64,000 nt of DNA from Pseudomaricurvus sp. HS19 (GCF_009857815.1 NZ_WVVW01000016.1:1-64000), one strand, 5' to 3'; counted from the first letter of the stretch, positions 1-9,531 are shown. The notes: generated by a model not told the origin, from the sequence alone. Made by a program: numbers and translations.

Positions 1-2929
1 GGCCTGGCTGCATTTTGATGCGGCGACTGCGACCTTCAGTGGTACACCTGCCAATGGTGATGTGGGCACCACGCAAGTGACGGTAATTGCCACCGACAGG
101 CATGGTGCCCAGGTCAGTACCACCTTCGATCTGACGGTTCATAACGTCAATGACGCGCCGACTTTAACCCGTGCGGTAACCGATCAGGTCATCGACGAGC
201 ACAGCGCCTTCAGCTGCACAGTGCCACCGGACACCTTCACCGATATCGATAGCGGCGACACACTGACACTATCGACCGGCACCTTGCCAGCCTGGCTGAG
301 CTTTGATGCCTCTACCGGCACCTTTACCGGCACACCCGGTAATGGCGATCTCGGCACCACGCAAGTCACTGTGACGGCGACCGACAGTGCGGGTGCGCAA
401 GTCAGTACCACCTTTGACCTGACGGTCAACAACGTCAACGATCCGCCGGTGCTGGCGCCGGTCAGTCACACCGCGGACGAAGGCAGTACCACCTTCTTTG
501 GTAGCCTGACGGCAACCGATCCCGACGCCGGTGAGACGTTTACTTATAGCACGAATACTGGCGCGCCGGGGTTCAATCTAAATCGCGACGGAACCTATAG
601 TTTTGATCCGTCCAACGGTACCTATAATCACCTGGCGGCGGGTCAGCAGCAGGATATCCTGATTCCGATCACGGTCATGGACAGCCATGGTGGTGTGGGT
701 GTTGGTCAGGTGCAGATAAAGTTAATTGGAACGGACGATGCGCCGAAGGTTGCCGGACATACGCAGGTTTCATTGGCGGAAGATGCCCGGGCGTACACCA
801 GTCAGTTGAGCTTTTTTGATCCGGATTCGCAAAACAGCGTTGAGTATACGACGACCGCGCATGTACCGGGATTTACCCTCAATGCGGATGGCAGCTGGGT
901 TTTCGATCCTTCCGATGCGGCTTATCAATCGCTGGCGGAAGGTGAGCCTAAAACCTTGGTTATTCCGGTTACGGTAACCGATAGCACGGGGGTGGGTTCT
1001 ACCAGCAGTAATGCGATTACCATCGAGCTGACGGGTACCAACGACGCACCCGTGGTAAGCCACGTCATTACGGCGCCGGCAGCGCATGAAGGCGCAGCCT
1101 TCAGCTTTGGCATGCCGGCGGATACGTTTGCCGATGTCGACAGCGGCGATACGCTGACCCTGTCCACCGGCACCTTGCCGGCCTGGCTGAGTTTTGATGC
1201 GGCGACCGGGACTTTCAGTGGTACACCGGACAATGGCGATGTGGGCACCACACAAGTAACTGTGACGGCCACCGACAGCCACGGGGCGCAAACGACTACC
1301 ACCTTTGATCTGACAGTTAATAACGTCAATGACGCACCGACGCTGAACCCCATCAGCAGTGTTTCAGTACAAGAAGATGGTATTCGCGCCCTGGGAACCA
1401 TTACCGCGCAGGATGCGGATGCCGGCGACCACCTGACCTACTCGATTGCCAATCCGGTGGATGGACTGGTTTTCAACGCCGACGGAAATTGGCAGTTTGA
1501 TCCCTCTCACGCCACATACCAGTCGCTAACAGATGGTCAGGTACAGACACTTACGATTCCTGTCACCGTAACGGATGCTGCTGGTGCTACCGACACCCAA
1601 AATCTGGTGATTAGCATTACCGGGACCGATGACCGCCCCGTATTCAGTGGGGCGGTGGGCGGTTCGGTGACCGAAGACACCGCCATCAGCACCGGCGGCC
1701 ATCTGGTGGTCAGTGACACCGATAGTGGTGAATCAGCGATTGTTCCGCAAACCAATGTCGCCACCCAGTACGGGACGTTCAGCATTGATGCGGATGGCAA
1801 TTGGCAATACCAGGCTAACAATAATGACCCGGTGGTTCAGAACCTGAATGCCGGCGACTCGTTGAAAGATACCATTCGTGTTGTGACAGCGGGTGGTGAT
1901 CACGTGGATATCTCAATCGTAATTGATGGCGCTGATGAGGCGGCTTCCAATCCGGTGGTGACCGCTCAGCACGTGGTGGGCAACAGCTTTGTTATTCAGT
2001 CGACAGATAGCTCCGGGGGCTTTGCGCTGGATCAGTTCAGTGGCGCTACCATGACCTACTCCGGTGGTACAGCGGCTATTGATCCTGCCACAGGTATGGT
2101 GCAGATCTCACCCACCATGACCGGCAACCCTCATGATGCCCACTATGGTGAATTTGAAATTTATCAGCACGGCGTACATGTGGCTGATGTGCATGTCACC
2201 AGCTGGAATCACGCGCACACGCCGTCGCAGATTGAAATTATTCCAATTGTGAGTCCGGCACCACCACCTCCACCGCCGCCCACAGCGCGAATGGTGGATG
2301 TCAGTTCGACAGATGCCTTTGTGTCGGCGGATCAGCCTGATATTGATGATGCAGGCGATTTCGTGGTCTTGCACGGTGTAGCGACAGACGATGATTCTGC
2401 GTCACAGTTGCACGCTCAACTCCAGGGGGACCTTGCTGCCAACGGGGAAGAGGCCACACCGGCGACTGATCACGATACAGCGACCGTAGACCTCACTGCC
2501 GGGGGAGATGACTCGCTGGTTGCAGATCAGGATACATCCATTAGCGGAAGTGCGCCGGATCATGATGCCCTGGCGGCGGCGCCCCCGGAGAACGTGGAGG
2601 GCTCGGGCAATGATTACCTCGATCTGTTCAAGGGTGCCGGGGCAGAAATGCACGACTCTGTGGCGGCTTCTACGGGTCCCGATGAAACCTTCGGTGACAG
2701 TCTGGTGGATGTGTTCACCAGCCACGGTGCTGTGATGGATGATCACTCGGCGGTGATTGGCGGGATGGACCCTGCGGCGCTGGCGGACTTTCTCGACCAA
2801 CAGGACCAGGCCGCCAATCCGCAGGACGACTCCCACACCGCGGTCATATCACCGGACGATGTTGCTGCGGGGCTCGACCCCTTGCTGGATGACCCGACAT
2901 TGACACCAGACCATACTCATCATCAGTAG
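1..2929 (+). CDS. Large repeat adhesin (cadherin-like/VCBS repeats), C-terminal part
   Basis: The reading frame is open to the window's left edge, so this is the 3' end of a longer gene. Two module types alternate. One is a Putative-Ig/CADG-like unit (motifs LSTGTLPAWLSFDA, FDLTVNNVND), seen at about 1-170, 220-440 and 1115-1340. The other is VCBS-type units (FNADGNWQFDPS, IPVTVTD) at about 460-1060 and 1360-1920. The Ig-like units are close copies at DNA level, which indicates recent duplication. After residue about 730 (counting from the ATG at 62) there is an eight-proline run, then an acidic Asp-rich tail with two related motifs (LDLFKGAGAEMHDS and LVDVFTSHGAVMDDHS). I see no RTX nonapeptides or obvious type I secretion signal at the end. 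Such proteins usually mediate surface attachment. The neighbouring HD-GYP gene suggests, but does not prove, control of adhesion by c-di-GMP. Confidence 0.85.
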   Translation, partial: AWLHFDAATATFSGTPANGDVGTTQVTVIATDRHGAQVSTTFDLTVHNVNDAPTLTRAVTDQVIDEHSAFSCTVPPDTFTDIDSGDTLTLSTGTLPAWLSFDASTGTFTGTPGNGDLGTTQVTVTATDSAGAQVSTTFDLTVNNVNDPPVLAPVSHTADEGSTTFFGSLTATDPDAGETFTYSTNTGAPGFNLNRDGTYSFDPSNGTYNHLAAGQQQDILIPITVMDSHGGVGVGQVQIKLIGTDDAPKVAGHTQVSLAEDARAYTSQLSFFDPDSQNSVEYTTTAHVPGFTLNADGSWVFDPSDAAYQSLAEGEPKTLVIPVTVTDSTGVGSTSSNAITIELTGTNDAPVVSHVITAPAAHEGAAFSFGMPADTFADVDSGDTLTLSTGTLPAWLSFDAATGTFSGTPDNGDVGTTQVTVTATDSHGAQTTTTFDLTVNNVNDAPTLNPISSVSVQEDGIRALGTITAQDADAGDHLTYSIANPVDGLVFNADGNWQFDPSHATYQSLTDGQVQTLTIPVTVTDAAGATDTQNLVISITGTDDRPVFSGAVGGSVTEDTAISTGGHLVVSDTDSGESAIVPQTNVATQYGTFSIDADGNWQYQANNNDPVVQNLNAGDSLKDTIRVVTAGGDHVDISIVIDGADEAASNPVVTAQHVVGNSFVIQSTDSSGGFALDQFSGATMTYSGGTAAIDPATGMVQISPTMTGNPHDAHYGEFEIYQHGVHVADVHVTSWNHAHTPSQIEIIPIVSPAPPPPPPPTARMVDVSSTDAFVSADQPDIDDAGDFVVLHGVATDDDSASQLHAQLQGDLAANGEEATPATDHDTATVDLTAGGDDSLVADQDTSISGSAPDHDALAAAPPENVEGSGNDYLDLFKGAGAEMHDSVAASTGPDETFGDSLVDVFTSHGAVMDDHSAVIGGMDPAALADFLDQQDQAANPQDDSHTAVISPDDVAAGLDPLLDDPTLTPDHTHHQ

Positions 2930-3028
2930 AGAATAGCAGCGGAAGGGCATTACCACAGTCGCAGTGACGCTGCTGCTGTGGTTGGTGTCCCGTAAATACC
3001 AAAGGCTAATACAAAGGAAATCCATGGC

Positions 3029-5794
3029 ATGAGGCCAGTGTCGTTACGCGTTCATCTTGTGGTGGCATTCACCGCGTTGGTGGTGGTGGTTGGGGGATTA
3101 ATTGGTTGGGAGTCACAACTGCGCACACGGGCGATTCTGAAAGAGTCGACCCATACGCTGATTGATGCCATCAGTGTGCAGGTGCAAAGCAGGATGACGG
3201 CACGCCAGCAGCGCTCCGAGATCTCACTGGCGCTGCTGACACAGACGCCGGAAATGGGATCGCTGGACAGCGCCATGAAGTTGCAGTCACTGAAACTGCT
3301 GCGGGCTGTTCTGCAGCAGTTGCCATCGGCGGTATCCGTCTACAACGGGTACGAGAACGGTGATTACCTGTTGTTGCGGCGTCTTCATCGGGATCACGAC
3401 AAATTTGCAGCGCCCGCTGCCGCGGTTTACACGCTGCAGGTCATAGAGCGGGACAAGGGCGAGGCCTGGTTCCTGCACATGGATGCCGACTTGCAACCGG
3501 TGCTGTGGGTGGATCGACCCCAGGCGCTGGATTTCGACCCCAGACTGCGTCCCTGGTATCGGGATGCCCTGCGCCAGCAGGGCGCCATCAGTACAGCACC
3601 CTATACGTTCTTCACCAGCGGTGAAACCGGCTTCTCCGTCGCGCAACAGTTTGCCGACCGCGGCGCAGTAGTGGGTGTGGATTTGCGCCTGAGTGACCTC
3701 AGTGCCATGTTGGGGAATTTGCGTCCACAGCCCGAAGCGCGGCTGGCATTGGTGGACAGGACAGGCCGTGTGCTGGTGTCGGATCAGCCGGATAGCCATC
3801 AGGCTGCCGCGCCCTTTGCGGTGTTGCTCAGTGGCGCCGTGCAGCCAGTGCGTGGTGCGGAAGTGATGGTGAACGATGAATCCTGGCAGGCCAGCATTAC
3901 ACCTCTGGCCAACAGCAGCGAAATTTACCTGGTTACGATGTTGCCGGAGGCCAGTGTCTTGCAGGATGCCTGGAAGATGCTGCAGGACCAGCTGCTGCTG
4001 ACTGCCGCCTTGCTGGTGTTGGGCTTATTGCTGGGTATCTGGTTCTCTAGCAGGCTTTCCAACGCGCTGGTGCAACTGACTAATCATTTCAACGCTGTGC
4101 GACAATTTGATTTCTCGGAGAAATCTCCGGTTCCAAGCCGTATCACCGAGGTCTACCGACTCGGAAAAAGCTTTGAGCAGTTGCGCCAGACCATTGCCCG
4201 TTTCCTGGATGTGACGGCCCATGTCGCCAGTGCCGGCAAGCTGGAAGAGCTGCTGCCGGAACTGCTGGAAAGCACAATGGAGGCGTCGCGTGCCGAGGCG
4301 GGCATTCTTTATATGTTTGAAAGCGACGGTGCCCGCCTGCACCCGGCGGTGGCCCGTCAGGAGGGCGCGGCGCGGGGTCGTGAGGGGTTGCTGGTGCTGG
4401 GTACGGAAGCAGGCTCCGTACACCTTGCGGACGCGCTGCGACAGGGTACGCCCCTCAGTGGTCACCTCAGTACCAAAGCTCTCCAGCACAGCACCGGTAT
4501 GCAGCTGGCGGGGGAACAGATCTGGCACCTGGGCGTACCGCTCATCAATCGCCAGGGCGATAAGCTGGGTTTGTTGCTGCTGTTGAGCAACAGACCCTTT
4601 GACGAAGCGCGCAGCCGATTTGTCGAGTATTTGTCGGGCTTTGCCAGTGTCACCCTGGAGACCCGCGAACTGATTGCCGCACAGAAAGCGCTGTTCGATT
4701 CCTTTGTCAAACTGATCGCCCATGCGATCGACACCAAAAGTCCCTACACCGGCGGCCACTGCATGCGGGTGCCACAGATCACCCGCCTGCTGGCGGAAGC
4801 TGCCTGCGCCGAAACCGAGGGGCCGTTTGCCGATTTCTCTCTGTCCGAAGATGAGTGGGAGGCGGTAGAGCTGGCGGCGTGGCTGCACGACTGCGGCAAG
4901 GTCACCACGCCGGAGTTTGTGGTGGACAAGGCCACGCGCCTGGAAACCCTGCACGACCGTATTCATGAAATACGCACCCGTTTCGAAGTGCTGAAGCGCG
5001 AGCGCGAAGTGACCTGCTGGCAGGCCATTGCTGATGGTGCCGACCGCCAACAGGCACTGGCGGGTCTGATGAGCGAGTGGCAACAACTGGATGACGACTT
5101 TGCCTTTGTGGCGGAGTGCAACAGCGGCGATACCTTCATGTCGGAGGAGCGCCTGCAGCGGCTGCAACAGATTGCTGATACCCGCTGGACCCGCACCCTC
5201 AGTGATCGCCTGGGGTTGGGGCCGGATGAGGCGCGGCGGCTGGTGGATGTGCCTGAAGCAGGACTGCCGGTGCAGGAGCCGCTGCTGCAGGACCGGCCCG
5301 ATCACCGCATCGAACACCTGCAGCCCGTTGTCTATCCGCCGGAGCTGGGTATTACCCTGCAACCGCAGGCGCTGCTGTACGATCGCGGCGAGCTGAAGAA
5401 CCTGTCGGTGACCCGTGGCACCCTCACCGAGGAAGAACGTTTCAAGATTAACGAGCACATCATCCAGACCCTGATCATGCTCTCCAGGTTGCCATTCCCA
5501 AAACACCTGCAGCAGGTGCCGGAGATGGCCGCCGGTCATCACGAGCGTATGGACGGGCGCGGTTATCCCCGCAGCCTGCACGGTGGTGACATGAGTGTGG
5601 TGGCGCGGATGCTGGCAGTGGCGGACATCTACGAGGCACTGACCGCCAGCGATCGCCCCTACAAGGGGGCGAAGCCGCCGGAGGTGGCATTGGCCATCAT
5701 GCGCGATATGAGCGCCAGCGGGCACATTGATGCTGAATTGATGGCGCTGTTCGAGCGCGCAGGAATAGCCGGGCTGTATCAGGCTGACAGTTAA
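3029..5794 (+). CDS. Membrane-bound sensor HD-GYP c-di-GMP phosphodiesterase
   Basis: 921 residues. Residues about 7-25 form a transmembrane helix, followed by a periplasmic dCache-like sensor of about 280 residues. A second helix (about 314-335) leads into a HAMP-like linker, a GAF domain (about 390-545) and a C-terminal HD-GYP domain. First His at about 577 (HCMRV), the HD pair at about 620 (LHDCGK) and the GYP signature at about 837 (HHERMDGRGYP) are all present, so hydrolysis of c-di-GMP to GMP is expected. About 130 extra residues separate the HD helix from the conserved LTEEERFKINEH segment, longer than in compact HD-GYP proteins. It lies 99 bp after the adhesin and may be co-transcribed with it. 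The ligand of the Cache domain cannot be inferred. Confidence 0.9.
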   Translation: MRPVSLRVHLVVAFTALVVVVGGLIGWESQLRTRAILKESTHTLIDAISVQVQSRMTARQQRSEISLALLTQTPEMGSLDSAMKLQSLKLLRAVLQQLPSAVSVYNGYENGDYLLLRRLHRDHDKFAAPAAAVYTLQVIERDKGEAWFLHMDADLQPVLWVDRPQALDFDPRLRPWYRDALRQQGAISTAPYTFFTSGETGFSVAQQFADRGAVVGVDLRLSDLSAMLGNLRPQPEARLALVDRTGRVLVSDQPDSHQAAAPFAVLLSGAVQPVRGAEVMVNDESWQASITPLANSSEIYLVTMLPEASVLQDAWKMLQDQLLLTAALLVLGLLLGIWFSSRLSNALVQLTNHFNAVRQFDFSEKSPVPSRITEVYRLGKSFEQLRQTIARFLDVTAHVASAGKLEELLPELLESTMEASRAEAGILYMFESDGARLHPAVARQEGAARGREGLLVLGTEAGSVHLADALRQGTPLSGHLSTKALQHSTGMQLAGEQIWHLGVPLINRQGDKLGLLLLLSNRPFDEARSRFVEYLSGFASVTLETRELIAAQKALFDSFVKLIAHAIDTKSPYTGGHCMRVPQITRLLAEAACAETEGPFADFSLSEDEWEAVELAAWLHDCGKVTTPEFVVDKATRLETLHDRIHEIRTRFEVLKREREVTCWQAIADGADRQQALAGLMSEWQQLDDDFAFVAECNSGDTFMSEERLQRLQQIADTRWTRTLSDRLGLGPDEARRLVDVPEAGLPVQEPLLQDRPDHRIEHLQPVVYPPELGITLQPQALLYDRGELKNLSVTRGTLTEEERFKINEHIIQTLIMLSRLPFPKHLQQVPEMAAGHHERMDGRGYPRSLHGGDMSVVARMLAVADIYEALTASDRPYKGAKPPEVALAIMRDMSASGHIDAELMALFERAGIAGLYQADS

Positions 5795-5810
5795 TGCCTG
5801 AACCGCAGAT

Positions 5811-6764
5811 TCACCGGGCTTTGATAGTTTCTGCGATAGTTTCTGCCGCCAGGGTGACACCCAGGGTATGGGCGCTGCCCGGCGACAGGGTGACGCAATC
5901 TTCCAGGGCGTTGGCGGTTTCCAGGCACATCATGCTCAGGTAGTCGTCATCGGCGAAGTCTGACAGGCGCTTGGCTTTTTCAGTCCAGGGGTTCCACACC
6001 ACCGTGGTCTGGCTACCGGTGCTGGTGAGGGTGAGCTGGCGTTGCCACGTTGGGTCTTTGAGGGTGATGGTCTGCGGGCAGTCGAGATAGATACGATCGG
6101 TTTCACCGGCCACTTCAATACTGCCTTGCTGGGTTTCTGTGGACCACTCTTTAAGTGTGTCGATATAGGCACAGTCACCCAGTCCCTCGACAGCGATATC
6201 GCGCACATCACTCACTGCCAGGTAGGTGTGCAGGGCGGCAGAGAGGTTAATGTCACCGTCGCTGCGATTGATCATCACCAGCTGGCAGCTGAGGCTGCTA
6301 CCCACCACCAGCTCCAGTTGCAGATCGCATGGCGGACACTGGTTTGCTGTCAGTGCGGTCTGTGGCAGGGACAGGCGCAGTCGTGTCTCTGCATCCGAAA
6401 GGCACTCTACTTCATCCAGTTGCCACATGGCCTTGCGCACAAAGCCGTGGGGACTGTCGCTGCTGAACTGGGCCTTCACCGCCTCCGGGTTGCGTTGCAG
6501 ATCGCCGAACCAGGGCCAGCACACAGGGATGCCACCGCGCAGGGGCGTGCCGTCCAGATAGCGGTTCTCCTCACCCAGCCACAGCACCGGCCGCTCCCCG
6601 GCCGGTGTGTATTCAGCCACTTGCGCGCCCTGCAGGAAGACAGTGGCTTTTCCCCCCTTGTTATGCACGGCGATGGCCACCAGCTCTTTCTGCAACTCAA
6701 TGGTAATACCGGGTAGTTGGCCGAAGCGGGCATAGAGTTGTTGCAGTTGGTCGGCCAGCGACAT
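5811..6764 (-). CDS. D-hexose-6-phosphate mutarotase (YeaD family, aldose-1-epimerase fold)
   Basis: 317 residues, close to the size of E. coli YeaD. It should interconvert alpha and beta anomers of glucose-6-phosphate in the cytoplasm. Family hallmarks are the segment GGIPVCWPWFG in the first third, a Pro-His-Gly segment (SPHGFVR), and WNPWTEKAKRLSDFADDDY near the end with its conserved Trp and Asp. The open frame begins further upstream at 6818, but the ATG at 6764 has an AGGAG 7-8 nt before it and gives the usual N-terminus, so I use it. It is convergent with the HD-GYP gene and divergent from the dmm operon; I see no functional link to either. Confidence 0.88.
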   Translation of the reverse strand: MSLADQLQQLYARFGQLPGITIELQKELVAIAVHNKGGKATVFLQGAQVAEYTPAGERPVLWLGEENRYLDGTPLRGGIPVCWPWFGDLQRNPEAVKAQFSSDSPHGFVRKAMWQLDEVECLSDAETRLRLSLPQTALTANQCPPCDLQLELVVGSSLSCQLVMINRSDGDINLSAALHTYLAVSDVRDIAVEGLGDCAYIDTLKEWSTETQQGSIEVAGETDRIYLDCPQTITLKDPTWQRQLTLTSTGSQTTVVWNPWTEKAKRLSDFADDDYLSMMCLETANALEDCVTLSPGSAHTLGVTLAAETIAETIKAR

Positions 6765-6881
6765 AAGCGGGGCTCCTGTTGGGTGGGGGCGGAAATTGGG
6801 GGGCGGTTTTCCGGCCACCTTACCCGAAGTTAAGGTGGCGGGGAACTGCCCGGGCCTGCAGCAAGCTGTTGCCGTGACACT

Positions 6882-6897
6882 TACCCCATAGTGGGTA
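6882..6897 (+). promoter_or_regulatory. NarL-like 7-2-7 inverted heptamer upstream of dmmA
   Basis: TACCCCATAGTGGGTA reads as TACCCCA-TA-GTGGGTA, an inverted pair of heptamers with a 2-bp spacer. This is the arrangement bound by NarL/FixJ-type regulators such as NarL (half-site TACYYMT). Each half misses the consensus only at its inner end. Another TACCCCT starts at 6896. The site lies 101-116 bp before the dmmA start, and a similar element occurs at about the same distance before tmm. A cognate regulator of this family is encoded at 13093-13764. Binding is inferred. Confidence 0.5.
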
Positions 6898-6936
6898 CCC
6901 CTTCCTGAGAATTGGTTAATTTGCTGATGGAAATAT

Positions 6937-6954
6937 TATTTCCCTATAGGAAAT
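6937..6954. promoter_or_regulatory. Palindrome TTCC-N5-GGAA upstream of dmmA
   Basis: TTTCCCTATAGGAAATTAC contains TTCC-CTATA-GGAA about 45 bp before the dmmA start. A similar palindrome with the same 5-bp spacer and the same AATTAC flank sits upstream of fdhD (25637-25649), and a degenerate copy upstream of amtB (18237-18249). It may be an operator or an overlapping promoter element; no regulator can be named. Confidence 0.3.
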
Positions 6955-6997
6955 TACTTATCGAAACCACATTCCCCGGACAACTGCAGGAGGTTAC

Positions 6998-7552
6998 ATG
7001 CACACCGAGGCAGAACAGGATGCGGAGCCCGTTCTCGGGTACGAGGTGAAAAGTCGGCCGGTCTACCCGCCGGTGCAGAAAAACAGCCGCGCCAAATACC
7101 ACCTGTTTGTCTGTCAGGGCGATATGCCTGAAGCCATGGCCTCGGTGGTGGAGGCCTGTGAAGCGGTGGGACACCGGCTGATTGAGGCGTCGGATCCCGT
7201 GACTGCGGTGCAGCAGCTGCAGCAGGTGACCCCGGAGTTGCCCCTGGCCACCTGCGCCTACGTGGCAGGGGATGAGGCCTTTATCTGGACCGTTGCGGAA
7301 GCGCTGGGTGCGGCGGGCATGATCCCGGAGCAAATACAGCCTTTTGCACCGGCGGACCGATCCCGCCATGTGTTCTGTTGTCACTGCTACCACATCACCA
7401 GTGGCGTGACACACACGCCAGCGGCCTGTGCAGGCTGCCAGCGACTGCTGGCGGTCACCGATCATTTTTCCCGCAAGTTGGCTGCCTACCGAGGCATTCA
7501 GATTAACGCCGAAGACCCGGCGGACATTCCGGAACCGATGGAGCTGAAGTGA
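6998..7552 (+). CDS. dmmA: Dimethylamine monooxygenase small subunit (DmmA family)
   Basis: 184 residues, first gene of a tight three-gene operon; AGGAGG lies 5 nt before the ATG. The C-terminal third carries two Cys pairs (C127/C130 in FCCHCY and C144/C147 in ACAGC), which look like a zinc ribbon or other metal site. It is followed by a DHFSRKLAAYRG segment that I associate with the DmmA family. The operon partners are a flavin/2Fe-2S reductase and a DUF3445 haem protein, which matches dimethylamine monooxygenase, the enzyme that oxidatively demethylates dimethylamine to methylamine and formaldehyde. Subunit letters here follow operon order and family naming from memory. The biochemical role of this small subunit is not clear from its sequence. 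Confidence 0.8.
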   Translation: MHTEAEQDAEPVLGYEVKSRPVYPPVQKNSRAKYHLFVCQGDMPEAMASVVEACEAVGHRLIEASDPVTAVQQLQQVTPELPLATCAYVAGDEAFIWTVAEALGAAGMIPEQIQPFAPADRSRHVFCCHCYHITSGVTHTPAACAGCQRLLAVTDHFSRKLAAYRGIQINAEDPADIPEPMELK

Positions 7553-8508
7553 TGAGTGTTGATCCGATTACCGTCAAGGTCACCCGCATCCACCAGGTGG
7601 CGCCTGCCATTCGCGAATTCACCCTCACACCGGTGACAACGGCGCTGTCGGCCTTCTCGCCCGGTTCCCATGTGGTGGTGTCGATGCAGGGGACGGATAA
7701 ATGCTTCAAAAATGCCTATTCGTTGTTAAGCGATCCGCGGGATAGCGGTGCCTATCGCATTGCCGTGCTGTTGCAGAAGCAGTCCCGTGGCGGTTCACGC
7801 TTTATGCACGAGCAGGTGCGTGAAGGGGATGAGCTCACCATCACCCCGCCTGCCAATCTGTTCGCCCCCCTGTGGGAGGCCCGCAAGCATGTGTTGATTG
7901 CCGGCGGGGTGGGCATCACGCCGTTTCTCTCCTACCTGCCGGAGCTGCAGCGTCGCCATGCCGACTTCGAACTGCACCACCTGTTCAAGGGCGATTACAA
8001 CGGCGCTTACTGCGCGGAGCTGGCGGAGCAATTGGGCGAGCGCTACTTCGACTACGACTCCACGGCCGGGCGCAAATGCGACCTGGCGCAGCTGGTCAAC
8101 GGTCGCCCCCTCGGAACCCACTTCTATGTCTGCGGCCCGCTGTCCCTGATTGAGGCGGTGCAGGCTGAAGCCCTGGTGGCGGGTGTGCCTGACAGCCTGA
8201 TTCATTATGAAGAGTTTTCGACGCCGCAACCGGGGGCACCGTTTGAGGTTGAGCTCAAGGCCAGTGGCCGCGTGGTACCGGTGGCCTCGGAAGAGAGCAT
8301 GCTGGAAGCCCTGGAGGCCGCCGGTGTGGCGGTACCCAATCTCTGCCGCGGCGGTGTCTGTGGCCAGTGTGCCTGTGCGGTAGCGGACGGCGAGCCGGAG
8401 CACCGGGACAATTTTCTGTCAGCCAGTGAAAAGCGCTCGGGCAAGCTGGTGATGCCCTGTGTCTCGCGCGCCAAAGGCCCGCGGCTGGTTATCGATATTG
8501 AGGAGTAA
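7552..8508 (+). CDS. dmmB: Dimethylamine monooxygenase reductase subunit (PDR/VanB-type FNR with 2Fe-2S)
   Basis: 318 residues. Order of domains: ferredoxin-reductase flavin-binding barrel (AYSLLSDP for the flavin), NAD(P)-binding lobe (LIAGGVGITPFLSYL), then a C-terminal plant-type 2Fe-2S ferredoxin. Its Cys ligands are near residues 265, 270, 273 (NLCRGGVCGQC) and 303 (VMPCVS). This is the layout of phthalate dioxygenase reductase and VanB. It should pass electrons from NAD(P)H to the DUF3445 haem subunit encoded next. The ATG at 7552 overlaps the dmmA stop (TGATG), implying translational coupling; a GTG one codon earlier is the alternative start. Confidence 0.88.
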   Translation: MSVDPITVKVTRIHQVAPAIREFTLTPVTTALSAFSPGSHVVVSMQGTDKCFKNAYSLLSDPRDSGAYRIAVLLQKQSRGGSRFMHEQVREGDELTITPPANLFAPLWEARKHVLIAGGVGITPFLSYLPELQRRHADFELHHLFKGDYNGAYCAELAEQLGERYFDYDSTAGRKCDLAQLVNGRPLGTHFYVCGPLSLIEAVQAEALVAGVPDSLIHYEEFSTPQPGAPFEVELKASGRVVPVASEESMLEALEAAGVAVPNLCRGGVCGQCACAVADGEPEHRDNFLSASEKRSGKLVMPCVSRAKGPRLVIDIEE

Positions 8509-8511
8509 ACG

Positions 8512-9531
8512 ATGCGAGTAGCACCGAAAGAGATTCAGACATTTCGCGACGACTTTACCTACAGCAACAGCCCCCAGGCGATTGAGCGTTTTCCCTTTCC
8601 ATTTCCCACCGATGAGTACCGTTACTCGGTGAATATCGAGCCACACCTGCCCAAGGGTGGAGAGGGCTCGGCCTATGAAAAATTCCTCGATATCGACGAG
8701 CACTATCTGTCGGAGATGGTAGAGCGGGACCTGGTACTGAAAGCCATGCCCGATCGCTGCCTGTCCATGCCGCACATGGATCTGGCGTGTTGGGACATGA
8801 TTGAGCGCTGCATGGTCTCACTGGCGGAGGACTATCCGGACTATTTCAGGCTGGAGCGTAACGGCGATCACTGGACCTGGGACAACCGCCTGCTCAACCA
8901 GAAGGACAGTTTTGTCTTCGGTGACAGCAGTAGCCTGCCGCTGCCTCCGCTGGAGTACATTGGCCGTCAGCTGCAGGGGGATTTTGCCATTCTCGACCAG
9001 CGCGACGGCGACCTGTTTATGGATGCCGGTATTGTCACCTGTCCGGCAGACTGGTCCATCGCCTTTGATCAGGGCATGAGTTTTGCCGAGTGGCATGGCC
9101 CGGTGCCCATGGCGCATCAGGAAGGCGTGTTTGAGCGAGCCCTGAAGTACCTGACTGCCATTCAGGTAGGCAAACCGGTGCGTCGCCTTAACTGGACCCT
9201 CACCATCAATGCCCGCATGGACACATCGCCCGAGACCTATCACGAGTGGGGCTGTGACCGCACCACGGTTACCCCGGAAAACATTGCCGGGAAAGTTTAC
9301 CTGCGGGTGGAGTTGCAGGTTCTGGATCGCATGCCGCGCAGTAATGCGCTGATGTTCAGTATTCGCACCTACCTGATGAGCCTGGAGGATATCTGCACCA
9401 ACCCGGAATGGGCGCGCCGCCTGCACCGGGTGATGAAGACCTTGCCGGAGCCTCTGATTGAGTACAAGGGCCTCAGTCGCTACCACGATATGCTGGTGCA
9501 ACACCTGTCGCAGTTCGACCGGGCCAACTGA
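8512..9531 (+). CDS. dmmC: DUF3445 haem-dependent oxidative N-demethylase subunit (dimethylamine monooxygenase)
   Basis: 339 residues, starting 3 bp after the reductase stop with GAGGAG upstream. It matches the DUF3445 family in length and motifs (PFPFPTDEYRYS at about 24-35, CPADWSIAFDQG in the middle, RMPRSNALMFSIRTYL near residue 270). From the literature, this family adopts a PAS-derived fold that binds haem and oxidatively demethylates secondary amines. It is therefore the likely catalytic subunit for dimethylamine. The haem ligand cannot be assigned by eye. Context with dmmA/dmmB, tmm and tdm strongly supports an amine substrate. Confidence 0.85.
   Translation: MRVAPKEIQTFRDDFTYSNSPQAIERFPFPFPTDEYRYSVNIEPHLPKGGEGSAYEKFLDIDEHYLSEMVERDLVLKAMPDRCLSMPHMDLACWDMIERCMVSLAEDYPDYFRLERNGDHWTWDNRLLNQKDSFVFGDSSSLPLPPLEYIGRQLQGDFAILDQRDGDLFMDAGIVTCPADWSIAFDQGMSFAEWHGPVPMAHQEGVFERALKYLTAIQVGKPVRRLNWTLTINARMDTSPETYHEWGCDRTTVTPENIAGKVYLRVELQVLDRMPRSNALMFSIRTYLMSLEDICTNPEWARRLHRVMKTLPEPLIEYKGLSRYHDMLVQHLSQFDRAN

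Noticed and set aside
4025-5860. Long antisense open frame across the HD-GYP gene (611 codons)
   Set aside because: It mirrors the codon structure of a clear gene, has no recognisable domain and no ribosome site.
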